Positions 1 to 5,811 are shown, counted from the stretch's first letter. The stretch is DNA of 7,556 nt from CBDHHC01 sp050633205 (GCA_050633205.1 JBOEGA010000163.1:1-7556), one strand, 5' to 3'. A program made the numbers and translations. The notes: generated from the sequence alone by a model not told the origin.

Positions 1-431
1 ACATCTAAATAGTGTGTAAACGTTGGAACCAGTTTTGCCCTTTCGTTTTCAAGTTCAGCAGTAATTTTCCCTTCATCGAGTGCTTTTTGAGTGATTCGAC
101 GAAGTTTCATGAAATAAAGCCTTGTCACGGTATTGCCTTCGATGAATTCAAAAACAAATAGCCCAATCATTCCGGCCAGCCAAGGTACTTTATAAAATCC
201 CCAGCCGTCATAGTACTGAACGGTAAACCAGGTACCTGATGCCAACAGAATCAGAGCACCGGGAACAACTATGCCATCATAAAAAACGGCGATATTTCGA
301 ACTGCTTCAGAAAACCTAACCAAGTCTCGATGCTGTCTTGAACGAAGATCTGAAAGCCATACGCCAATTAAACCAGCTCCCATTAAAACTGCCCCGAGGA
401 TATGAAAATATTTTAGCAGCGAATAGTCCAC
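1..431 (-). CDS. DUF2269-like integral membrane protein (C-terminus cut by window edge)
   Basis: About 143 residues are readable, starting MDYSLLKYFHILGAVLMGAG; the stop lies beyond position 1. The opening (D-Y-x-L-L-K-Y-x-H-I-L-G-A) and the pattern of hydrophobic helices (about residues 5-26, 46-67 and 78-98) match my memory of the DUF2269 family of small inner-membrane proteins of unknown function, which are about 150 residues long, so most of the gene is present. The start is GTG at 429-431. I chose it because GAGG lies 8 nt upstream and because the ATGs just before it run at once into a stop codon. The gene begins 16 bp after the stop of the lipoprotein gene, so it is the third gene of the operon that starts at 1968. 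No catalytic motif is visible; His10 in the first helix and the charged loop after it are the only polar features near the membrane start. Family call fairly sure, function unknown. Confidence 0.75.
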   Translation of the reverse strand, partial: MDYSLLKYFHILGAVLMGAGLIGVWLSDLRSRQHRDLVRFSEAVRNIAVFYDGIVVPGALILLASGTWFTVQYYDGWGFYKVPWLAGMIGLFVFEFIEGNTVTRLYFMKLRRITQKALDEGKITAELENERAKLVPTFTHYLD

Positions 432-447
432 AGTGTTTACCTCATTG

Positions 448-855
448 TCATTGCGCAGAAAAATGCCCGATAGCACCCTGAGAAAAAAGGTGCTCAAACT
501 GCCGCTTAGGCATTTTTAATTCAAGCTCCAGCACTTCGGGATTGGAAAACGCTTTCTTTAAATCATTGAGACTTGACCATTCACTATGAGCTAACCAAAG
601 AGTTGATTCACCGATACCTGGACTCAAGTCACTCGAAATAAAGCCTGGCTGTTGTCGCATAAGTTCCGACAGAGTAGTCCACTGCTTCTTTAATGAGTTC
701 CTGTGTTTTTCCCCCTTGATCACATAACCTTGCAAAGATAATACAGGTCCTGGAGAATCCGCTTCGAGCTGCTTTAAAGCAAGCTTATGTCCCGGAGCAC
801 ATCCCAACAGAAAAAATACCACGAGGGTGATGCCTAAATACCTTATAACTTTCAT
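448..855 (-). CDS. Small lipoprotein with ABM-like (dimeric alpha/beta barrel) domain
   Basis: The 135-residue product begins with a lipoprotein signal: KVIR, a hydrophobic core, then the lipobox L16-L17-G18-C19. Cys19 would be lipidated. Residue +2 is Ala, not Asp, which suggests sorting to the outer membrane. Residues about 40-128 resemble the antibiotic biosynthesis monooxygenase (ABM) / dimeric alpha-beta barrel fold: a first strand (LSLQGYVIKG), a helix ending in R-Q-Q-P-G-F-I, a strand (STLWLAHSEWSS), and a helix with F-S-N-P-E-V. These mimic the usual P-G-x pattern, the E-W strand and the S-x-P-E/H segment of ABM proteins. ABM members act on quinones, haem or aromatic compounds, but a lipid-anchored one is unusual and no substrate can be read here. 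An AGGA sequence lies 8 nt before the ATG. The gene follows the CDGSH gene by 45 bp and precedes the DUF2269 gene by 16 bp, in one operon. Lipoprotein call strong, fold call moderate. Confidence 0.75.
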   Translation of the reverse strand: MKVIRYLGITLVVFFLLGCAPGHKLALKQLEADSPGPVLSLQGYVIKGEKHRNSLKKQWTTLSELMRQQPGFISSDLSPGIGESTLWLAHSEWSSLNDLKKAFSNPEVLELELKMPKRQFEHLFSQGAIGHFSAQ

Positions 856-900
856 ATCAATATCCTGTCTTAAACAAACCCTATTTATGCAGAAGAGTGA

Positions 901-1968
901 TCAAGCATCTTGCCAGCCGATGTCAACATGACTGCCGTCACAAAAAGGTTTATTTTTTGAAGCGCCACATCGACACAGCGCGTATTTATCCGAGCACGAA
1001 CCTTTCGCTGCCACAATATCTTTTAATGCAATTCCGGATATTAGATAAGGGCCATTTTTCTCAATGGTTATCTTGTGTTCGTTTGAGAATAGGTGCTGGT
1101 GTATGCCGTTTGGTTCGGAGAAACTCAATGCGCCGGAAGGACATTTCTGAATCACACGTTTAATGGCTTCTTTTTCACCTTTGTCGGGGTTTATCCACTG
1201 AGTGCTGTTTGAATTGAACACCTCGGGAAGTTGCGAGCCACAGATAGACGCATGAGAACAAAGCAGTTTGTTGTAATGAACATCAATCGCATCACCCTTA
1301 TAGACTTTCAACTCGTCGTCGGTCCGATCACTGGAAACAGAATCATCAAAATTGATGTCATTATGTGAACCATCACAAAACGGTTTTCTTTTGGAGGCTC
1401 CGCAGCGGCATAAAGCCGTTGTTTTATTGAGTGTTAAAGGTCTACCATTCGCTTCAACGAGTACTTCACCAGCTAGGAAGACGGGTCCATTTTTTTGTAC
1501 CTTAAGACTGATGTCATTGAGTGTGGGCGGCATATGCCCAATCCTACCCGTCATTGTCAAACCATCGCGTATGTTCAAGAACATTAAGGTTAAATTTGAA
1601 CCGCCTGCAATCAGCTCAACAAGTTGAATACTATAAAACCACATATCAAACTGACCTGTGCTTGCTTTCATCTCAAGATAAAATGCTGCGGGCAGAAGAA
1701 CCAGCAGGCCGGTCAACGCAATGATCGGCATTCTTTTTTTCTTGCGTAACGCTGGGTCATCCTGGCGTTTAGCTCCCAGTGACATGCCGGATCCGCCCAC
1801 GATGATCATGGCTGGAATTAGAATGAACATCCCCTTCAGAATAAGCCCTTTAACCCAAGCGATGGTTTCATGTGAAGTAAAAAGCTCGGTATAAACAGTT
1901 GATGTCCAGAACGAGAGAATTGTTAAAAATGCGATAACACCCGCTGCGGCGTGGATCTTTGTCTTCAT
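901..1968 (-). CDS. Membrane-anchored CDGSH / Fer4_19 / CDGSH iron-sulfur protein
   Basis: The 355-residue product joins a membrane module to three iron-sulfur domains. Residues 1-142 hold four predicted helices (about 7-28, 40-62, 80-100, 111-133). The basic loop K68-R80 and the basic N-terminus place both ends in the cytoplasm. The first CDGSH domain is CRCGASKRKPFCDGSH, with ligands C187, C189, C198 and H202. A Fer4_19-type domain follows (C237-S-H-x3-C243 through C276-P-S-G-A-L). The second CDGSH domain has C332, C334, C343 and H347. CDGSH domains bind a 2Fe-2S cluster by three Cys and one His; Fer4_19 is a divergent single-cluster ferredoxin family. The protein probably moves electrons at the inner membrane, but its partner is unknown. 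The membrane module resembles stand-alone proteins of about 140 residues that I recall from other proteobacteria, so this is a fusion. GAGGAGG lies 7 nt before the ATG. It is the first gene of an operon divergent from marR. Confidence 0.9.
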   Translation of the reverse strand: MKTKIHAAAGVIAFLTILSFWTSTVYTELFTSHETIAWVKGLILKGMFILIPAMIIVGGSGMSLGAKRQDDPALRKKKRMPIIALTGLLVLLPAAFYLEMKASTGQFDMWFYSIQLVELIAGGSNLTLMFLNIRDGLTMTGRIGHMPPTLNDISLKVQKNGPVFLAGEVLVEANGRPLTLNKTTALCRCGASKRKPFCDGSHNDINFDDSVSSDRTDDELKVYKGDAIDVHYNKLLCSHASICGSQLPEVFNSNSTQWINPDKGEKEAIKRVIQKCPSGALSFSEPNGIHQHLFSNEHKITIEKNGPYLISGIALKDIVAAKGSCSDKYALCRCGASKNKPFCDGSHVDIGWQDA

Positions 1969-2068
1969 AGCTGAGCCTCCTCATGGAAGATTAAATTCAA
2001 CGTCATAGTTTCATTTGTATGGCTTTATACATATCCAGAGATACGGGGAAACTTTGTACGTAACATGA

Positions 2069-2078
2069 CAACATGTTG
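2069..2078. promoter_or_regulatory. Candidate MarR operator, palindrome CAACATGTTG
   Basis: This is a perfect 10-bp palindrome in the region between the CDGSH operon and marR. Another AACATG copy sits at 2062-2067, and the palindrome ATCATGAT lies at 2089-2096. It overlaps the predicted -10 of the operon. MarR dimers bind palindromes of this kind, so repression of the operon by the adjacent MarR is the natural reading. Confidence 0.5.
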
Positions 2079-2101
2079 CCAATAAGGAATCATGATGTCA
2101 A
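2073..2101 (-). promoter_or_regulatory. Probable promoter of the CDGSH operon
   Basis: On the minus strand, a perfect -35 TTGACA (2096-2101) is followed after 17 nt by CAACAT (2073-2078). As a -10 this matches only three of six positions. The weak -10 falls inside the CAACATGTTG palindrome, so a bound regulator would block it. The leader would be about 100 nt long. The -35 is convincing; the -10 is inferred from spacing. Confidence 0.45.
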
Positions 2102-2187
2102 TGGTTTTTGTTTTCTATGTATTGAATCCTGAAAATTGATTTAATTGGATTAGTAAAAAACGTATAGAAATCTGAGTCGTGATCTAT

Positions 2188-2220
2188 TTGACAATATATA
2201 ACCGCAATGGGAATATATTG
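2188..2220 (+). promoter_or_regulatory. Probable marR promoter with overlapping inverted repeat
   Basis: TTGACA at 2188-2193 is a consensus -35. At 17-nt spacing the -10 would be GAATAT (2211-2216); TATATT (2214-2219) is a better hexamer at a 20-nt spacing. A perfect 8-bp inverted repeat, CAATATAT (2192-2199) and ATATATTG (2213-2220), separated by 13 nt, covers the -35 to -10 interval. It is a second possible MarR site, for autoregulation. Confidence 0.45.
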
Positions 2221-2222
2221 GA

Positions 2223-2663
2223 ATGAAGAAATCTAAAGAAGCCAACGCTATGACGAGCTTGATCCTGGGTACGTTTCGACTGAATGGTGCACTTTTGTCA
2301 GCAGGCAATCAGCTCACGAAGCCATACGATCTTACAAGCGCCCGGTGGCAGGTTATGGGCGCTATTGATATCGCAGGGCACGCCTTAACTGTTGCCCAAA
2401 TCGCAAGACGAATGGGCCTAACACGTCAAGGCGTGCAGCGCATCGTAAACGATCTGGATAGGCTGGGTATGGTCACTTTTAATCCAAACATCGACCACAA
2501 GAGGGCGCCGCTTGTGTCAATCACTGACACTGGTAATAAAGTGATGATCGAGATTGATAAAATTCAGACTGCCTGGGTGAGCGAACTCTGTGATGGGTTC
2601 AGTGAGAGACAAATCAAGCAAGCCTTAAAAGTGATTGAAACGGTGTGTGAACGTATTAAATAA
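2223..2663 (+). CDS. MarR family transcriptional regulator
   Basis: The product has 146 residues, the usual MarR length. A dimerisation helix region at the N-terminus leads into the winged helix-turn-helix: L55-T-V-A-Q-I-A-R-R-M-G-L-T-R-Q-G-V-Q-R-I is the helix-turn-helix with its recognition helix, and N87-x-D91-H-K-R-A-x6-T is the wing with its typical D-x-x-R-A pattern. A C-terminal dimerisation helix ends the protein. Cys123 and Cys142 lie in the C-terminal dimerisation region and could sense oxidants, though nothing proves this. It is divergent from the CDGSH operon across 254 bp that carry palindromes, so it most likely represses that operon and perhaps itself. The start at 2223 has only a poor Shine-Dalgarno (GGGA 10 nt upstream); the next in-frame ATG, at 2250, has none better. 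Family assignment is certain, ligand unknown. Confidence 0.92.
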   Translation: MKKSKEANAMTSLILGTFRLNGALLSAGNQLTKPYDLTSARWQVMGAIDIAGHALTVAQIARRMGLTRQGVQRIVNDLDRLGMVTFNPNIDHKRAPLVSITDTGNKVMIEIDKIQTAWVSELCDGFSERQIKQALKVIETVCERIK

Positions 2664-2701
2664 GCCCAAATCTTAAAGGATTACTCTAACGCAAATAGCG
2701 T

Positions 2702-2740
2702 TGCCCCTGAAAGCGTCTCTTTGCTAAACGGGCATTTTTT
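2702..2740 (+). terminator. Probable marR terminator
   Basis: TGCCC (2702-2706) can pair with GGGCA (2730-2734), followed directly by six Ts (2735-2740). The large loop can hold an inner stem, AAAG (2710-2713) with CTTT (2719-2722). A separate small hairpin, AACGC/GCGTT, lies just upstream at 2688-2702. It sits 39 bp after the marR stop. The outer stem is only 5 bp, so confidence is moderate. Confidence 0.5.
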
Positions 2741-2829
2741 AAATAAGAGAACTTTAGAGCGACTTTTACTGTGTCTGCAGGTTGTTTTCGGTTTGATGGC
2801 ATCGGGTCATTGCAGGTAGGTGATAATAG

Positions 2830-3459
2830 TCACGTAGTAGCGTCAAGCATCTCATTCTGTTCTGCACGCGCTTGAATGAAAATTTGCCTGGCTGAAGAAA
2901 AAAACAACCCTGACATAAGTAATGCTACCAGTAAATCCGGCCACGGGGAATGCAGCCACCAAACGGCAACGCCAGCTGCGAGAACGCCTAAATTACCGAT
3001 AGCATCGTTCCGACTGCAAAGCCATACTGAACGTATATTCGAGTCGCCATCTTTGTACTTAAAGAGTAACAATACACTTAACAGATTTGCACTCAGGGCC
3101 AGTATCGCAATACTACTCATGGTCATAGCATCAGGGCTACCCAGAACAAAAATACGGTAGATCGTAGTTGTCAGGACCATTAATGACATAGCTAACAGGC
3201 TAAAACTTTTCAGCAAGGCTGCATTGGTACGAAGGGTGATGGACTTACCAATTACCCAGAGGCTTAAACCGTAGGTAAGCGTGTCACCGAGAAAATCCAG
3301 TGCATCGGCCTTGAGGGCTTGTGATTGTGCTGCGTATCCAGCCAGCATCTCCACAAAAAACATGATTCCGTTAATGGCGATTATGATCCACAGTATTTTT
3401 ATATATCTGTCGTCCAATCCTTCAAATGTGGTCTTTGAACATCCGCATTGACCAGCCAT
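2830..3459 (-). CDS. Short CDF-like cation transporter lacking the cytoplasmic domain
   Basis: The 209-residue product has about six helices (roughly 20-43, 53-73, 84-104, 113-133, 150-170, 173-190) and resembles the membrane half of cation diffusion facilitators, proton-driven exporters of divalent metals. The helix 2 metal motif is A51-D52-A-L-D55-x3-D59, in place of the HxxxD of zinc members. The helix 5 motif is C148-S-R-N-D152, with Cys where His or Asp is usual. The protein stops soon after helix 6, so the C-terminal cytoplasmic dimer domain of full-length CDFs (about 300 residues) is absent. C-S-R-N-D and this length fit a subgroup I recall lying beside MerR regulators. An N-terminal C5-G-C7 may help capture metal. 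The ribosome site is weak (AGG 10 nt before the ATG). It is divergent from the MerR gene, whose operator lies in its promoter. The most likely substrates are Zn, Cd or Pb. Confidence 0.85.
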   Translation of the reverse strand: MAGQCGCSKTTFEGLDDRYIKILWIIIAINGIMFFVEMLAGYAAQSQALKADALDFLGDTLTYGLSLWVIGKSITLRTNAALLKSFSLLAMSLMVLTTTIYRIFVLGSPDAMTMSSIAILALSANLLSVLLLFKYKDGDSNIRSVWLCSRNDAIGNLGVLAAGVAVWWLHSPWPDLLVALLMSGLFFSSARQIFIQARAEQNEMLDATT

Positions 3460-3494
3460 AAATAAATTGCCTGATTTTATTTTTCGATAAATAC

Positions 3495-3525
3495 AGTTTA
3501 GTATCTCTAGTTACTAGAGGTTCAA
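3495..3525 (-). promoter_or_regulatory. MerR-type promoter/operator of the cation transporter
   Basis: On the minus strand, -35 TTGAAC (3520-3525) and -10 TAAACT (3495-3500) are 19 bp apart. This overlong spacer is the hallmark of promoters that MerR activates by DNA distortion. The spacer contains a perfect 7-1-7 inverted repeat, CTCTAGT-A-ACTAGAG (3505-3519), like the sites of ZntR/CadR/PbrR regulators. The transcript would begin near 3488, giving a leader of about 28 nt. Confidence 0.85.
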
Positions 3526-3581
3526 GCAATTTTTAAAAAATATCATCACTTTGTAACTGTTTACGTGGGGTATGTCGTATT

Positions 3582-3998
3582 TTGAACGGGCATGTATCAA
3601 TAGGTACTCTTTCGAAACAGACTGGCTGCAAGATTCCAACGATTCGTTGGTATGAAGAGCAAGGTCTGTTGCCGGCAGCGGAGCGAACTGAAGGAAACCA
3701 ACGTCGGTATGGGAAAAATCATTTAACGATACTTCGGTTCATTCGACACGCGCGAGCGCTGGGATTTGATCTTGAGGCTATACGGCAGTTACTGCACTTA
3801 TCGAGTTGCAGTCATCATTCACCTCATGAAGCCGATGAAATTGCGAAAAAGCATCTCTTGGAGGTCAGAGAAAGGATCGAAAAGTTGCAAAGATTAGAGA
3901 AGGAGCTCACGGCCATGATTGATGCCTGTGATGACAATCTGGCGCATGACTGTCGTGTGTTAACCGTATTGAGCGACTCGGGTTTTGAAGGTTCGTGA
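3582..3998 (+). CDS. MerR family heavy-metal-responsive regulator (Zn/Cd/Pb type)
   Basis: The 138-residue product has a winged helix-turn-helix at about 5-73 (V-S-I-G-T-L-S-K-Q-T-G-C, then T-I-R-W-Y-E-E-Q-G-L-L and N-Q-R-R-Y), a long dimerisation helix at about 84-115, and a C-terminal metal-binding loop. C76, C116 and C124, with H78, H79, D118 and H122 nearby, match the Cys positions of ZntR, CadR and PbrR and not the copper type (CueR, with two Cys in a short loop). It should bind the operator at 3495-3525 and switch on the divergent transporter when metal is bound. The start is TTG, with GGGG 11 nt upstream; no in-frame ATG or GTG precedes it before the upstream stop at 3534, so a TTG start is the best reading. 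The exact metal cannot be told from sequence. Confidence 0.9.
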   Translation: MNGHVSIGTLSKQTGCKIPTIRWYEEQGLLPAAERTEGNQRRYGKNHLTILRFIRHARALGFDLEAIRQLLHLSSCSHHSPHEADEIAKKHLLEVRERIEKLQRLEKELTAMIDACDDNLAHDCRVLTVLSDSGFEGS

Positions 3999-4024
3999 TG
4001 ATAAGTTCTGCTAGGCTAGGGGTG

Positions 4025-4062
4025 TATTAACAGTCACCAAAAATATCAGGTGACTGTTAATA
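4025..4062. terminator. Long hairpin between convergent genes, probable bidirectional terminator
   Basis: A perfect 14-bp stem (4025-4038 with 4049-4062) with a 10-nt loop lies 26 bp past the merR stop and 16 bp past the stop of the convergent VOC gene. Neither strand has a real T run after the stem; only the AT-rich outer base pairs could help release. Position supports a terminator, but the missing T tract leaves room for another role. Confidence 0.5.
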
Positions 4063-4078
4063 GATTCCAGACTCGCGA

Positions 4079-4465
4079 TTACTGGTCAAAATAGGTGATC
4101 AGAGACAACGCCGCACCTTGCGGATCAACAATGACACAAAACCGGCCAACATTCGGAATGTCCCTCGGTTCCATCACCACCTGACCGCCCAGCTCAACAA
4201 CTTGTTTTGCACTGGCATCAACGTCATCTACTGTGACATAGGATCCCCACATGGGAGGCATGTTGCCAGCGTCAGGCGGGGTCGACATCATGCCGGCCAT
4301 CATCTGATCGCTTACCTTGGCTGTAGTGTATTCCATACCTTCGTTCGTCATGTCGTCGAGTTGCCAGTTAAATAATTGTGAGTAGAACGTCTTGGCACCT
4401 TCTATGTCGTTAGTCACCAACTCATTCCAGCTAAAAGCACCGTGCTGTTTCATTGCATCGATCAT
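4079..4465 (-). CDS. Single-domain VOC (glyoxalase-fold) family protein
   Basis: The product has 128 residues from the chosen start and fits the vicinal oxygen chelate fold of two beta-alpha-beta3 units. The first half carries G9-A-F-S-W-N-E-L and A-K-x-F-Y-x-x-L-F-N-W; the second carries W73-G-S-Y-V-T-V-D-D-V-D, G93-G-x-V-V-M-E-P-R-D-I-P and G107-R-F-x3-D114-P-x-G-A. This is the COG3324 type related to lactoylglutathione lyase, often near stress genes but with no settled reaction. E15 is a possible metal ligand. I set the start at 4465 because AGGAG lies 6 nt upstream. The open frame continues to an ATG at 4540, but that stretch does not resemble the family and lies upstream of a likely -10 (4502-4507). 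It appears to be a single-gene unit convergent with merR. Confidence 0.85.
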   Translation of the reverse strand: MIDAMKQHGAFSWNELVTNDIEGAKTFYSQLFNWQLDDMTNEGMEYTTAKVSDQMMAGMMSTPPDAGNMPPMWGSYVTVDDVDASAKQVVELGGQVVMEPRDIPNVGRFCVIVDPQGAALSLITYFDQ

Positions 4466-4501
4466 CTGTCTCTCCTGGGAAACCATTTTTTCGGCGAAAA
4501 C

Positions 4502-4532
4502 AGTATACAACGGTGCAAGCATTGGCGAACAA
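4502..4532 (-). promoter_or_regulatory. Possible VOC gene promoter
   Basis: On the minus strand, TATACT (4502-4507) is a good -10, about 37 nt before the chosen ATG. The best upstream hexamer is TTGTTC (4527-4532), a weak -35 at 19-nt spacing. It supports the internal start at 4465, since RNA starting here would not contain the ATG at 4540. Confidence 0.35.
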
Positions 4533-4619
4533 TAATTCAAAAACTATGACGCATAGCAATGGCGGCTATAACTCATACTCAAGATTTAAAGTCGATACTC
4601 GTGGAATTACGCGTTAAGT

Positions 4620-4647
4620 AAAAGCAGCATACGGGCTTGTATGCTGC
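4620..4647 (-). terminator. Rho-independent terminator of the collagen-like gene
   Basis: A perfect 9-bp stem, GCAGCATAC with GTATGCTGC, has a 6-nt loop and is followed on the minus strand by TTTTA. It starts 49 bp after the stop codon of the collagen-like gene. Confidence 0.8.
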
Positions 4648-4695
4648 ATTTGATGGTGTGGATAGAGCGTCGGAATAAGTGATACGTTATTCGGT

Positions 4696-5535
4696 TTAAG
4701 CGATGACCGCACAAATGGCGTAAACAGTTACAGGAAAACGGACAGTGCCATTTTCAACGCGATAGAAGATTCTGGCTTCCCAACCGGTATTGCTGGCGGT
4801 TGGACGAGTAAATATGGCGTTTGAACTAAAGTTAGTGTCAAAACCACCCCCGAGTACTGATTTACCCTCCGGGCAACTTGCAACAACGGTGAACGCCGAT
4901 TGGCTAAAGTTAAATAGAAGTTCATCTGTTTGAGTAATGACTTCGTACCCTGAAATTCCGGGTGCACCCGCTTCACCTTGAGCCCCGGGTTCTCCAGCGG
5001 GGCCCGATGGCCCTGCAACTCCTTCTGGACCGGCAGGACCGGTTTCACCCATTGGACCTGCTGGCCCCTGAAGTCCCATAGGTCCAGCAGAACCATCTGC
5101 GCCTGCGACCCCAGGTTGACCTTGCAGGCCTGGTTCACCTTGTATACCTTGAGGACCCATAGGTCCGGTTTCACCCATTGGGCCTGTCTCACCGTCCATT
5201 CCGGCAGGTCCGGTTGCACCTACAGTCAGATCATATCGTGTTGATTTACCTTGTTTGGTTTTCACTTTTAGTGCGTAATCACCAGCGGACAGATCAACGG
5301 GAACAGCAGCTATAATTTCTTTTTTGGTATAGCAAAGCGGACAAACAAAAAGTTCTTCGCGACCCAAAGTCACCTTAGGCAACTGATCATTAGCCGTGAG
5401 ATGATTGCCGTCTATACGGATCTCACCTTGCTCATAGTCGATTTCAATAGACTTGATCACTGGGGATTTAACTTCACTAGCGGCCTGAGTTGAAAATGAT
5501 AACAACAAGACTGCGCTTAGTAGCAGTTTTTTCAT
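4696..5535 (-). CDS. Secreted collagen-like protein
   Basis: The 279-residue product has a signal peptide (MKKLLLSAVLLLSFSTQA, cleavage near 18-20). An N-terminal beta-rich domain (about 23-105) resembles the IPT/TIG-like units that precede collagen repeats in other bacterial proteins, but carries an unusual C65-P-L-C68. About 31 uninterrupted Gly-X-Y triplets follow (G106 to about 198), rich in G-P-M, G-E-T, G-P-A and G-E-P. The C-terminal domain (about 199-279) has C221-P-E-G-K-S-V-L-G-G-G-F and V-Y-A-I-C275-A, a pattern common at the end of bacterial collagen-like proteins; C221 and C275 may form a disulfide. It should trimerise and act in the periplasm or outside the cell; there is no membrane anchor or sorting signal. 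AGGAG lies 6 nt before the ATG. It is a single-gene unit with its own terminator. Fold is clear; role (adhesion, matrix) is inference. Confidence 0.9.
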   Translation of the reverse strand: MKKLLLSAVLLLSFSTQAASEVKSPVIKSIEIDYEQGEIRIDGNHLTANDQLPKVTLGREELFVCPLCYTKKEIIAAVPVDLSAGDYALKVKTKQGKSTRYDLTVGATGPAGMDGETGPMGETGPMGPQGIQGEPGLQGQPGVAGADGSAGPMGLQGPAGPMGETGPAGPEGVAGPSGPAGEPGAQGEAGAPGISGYEVITQTDELLFNFSQSAFTVVASCPEGKSVLGGGFDTNFSSNAIFTRPTASNTGWEARIFYRVENGTVRFPVTVYAICAVIA

Positions 5536-5615
5536 ACTGATCTCCTTGTATTGATTTAATATCCTTATTAAATTGGTTTTAATATGCCAACTCAGTAACT
5601 GATCGGCACTCGATC

Positions 5616-5631
5616 GGTGATCTTAATCACA
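5616..5631. promoter_or_regulatory. CRP-like site upstream of the collagen-like gene
   Basis: On the minus strand this reads TGTGATTAAGATCACC, matching TGTGA-N6-TCACA at nine of ten core positions. It is centred about 88 bp before the ATG. A weak promoter downstream (TTGGCA at 5585-5590, TAAGGA at 5562-5567, 17-nt spacer) would put the site near -68, a distance roughly compatible with CRP activation. The site is seen; its use is inferred. Confidence 0.45.
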
Positions 5632-5811
5632 ATTTTATGCTCACTAGAGTAACTTAATCGAAGCGATCATTGGCAGCTATTAAGAATAGTGGAGATTAGA
5701 AATTTGCACGGCAACTCTGAGCATATTTGCGAGTCACAACATAAAATCATTTAAAAAAGTGGCGTTGTAGCGAGGACAAAACTTGGCGCAAAATAACAGC
5801 TGAGTTGACTT

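Noticed and set aside
897..1163. Plus-strand open frame opposite the CDGSH gene
   Set aside because: It is antisense to a gene with clear Fe-S motifs, with no recognisable protein pattern.
2688..2740. Possible integron attC-like site after marR (AACGC/GCGTT followed by TGCCC/GGGCA)
   Set aside because: The conserved attC core (GTTRRRY and its partner) is missing, no integrase or cassette pattern is present, and the T run fits a terminator.
4466..4540. Upstream extension of the VOC gene to the ATG at 4540
   Set aside because: The added 25 residues do not fit the family, a likely -10 lies within the stretch, and AGGAG precedes the ATG at 4465.
4728..5219. 163-codon open frame on the minus strand inside the collagen-like gene
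   Set aside because: It is the alternate frame of the repetitive Gly-X-Y coding region, which lacks stops by composition; it has no family features and overlaps a certain gene.
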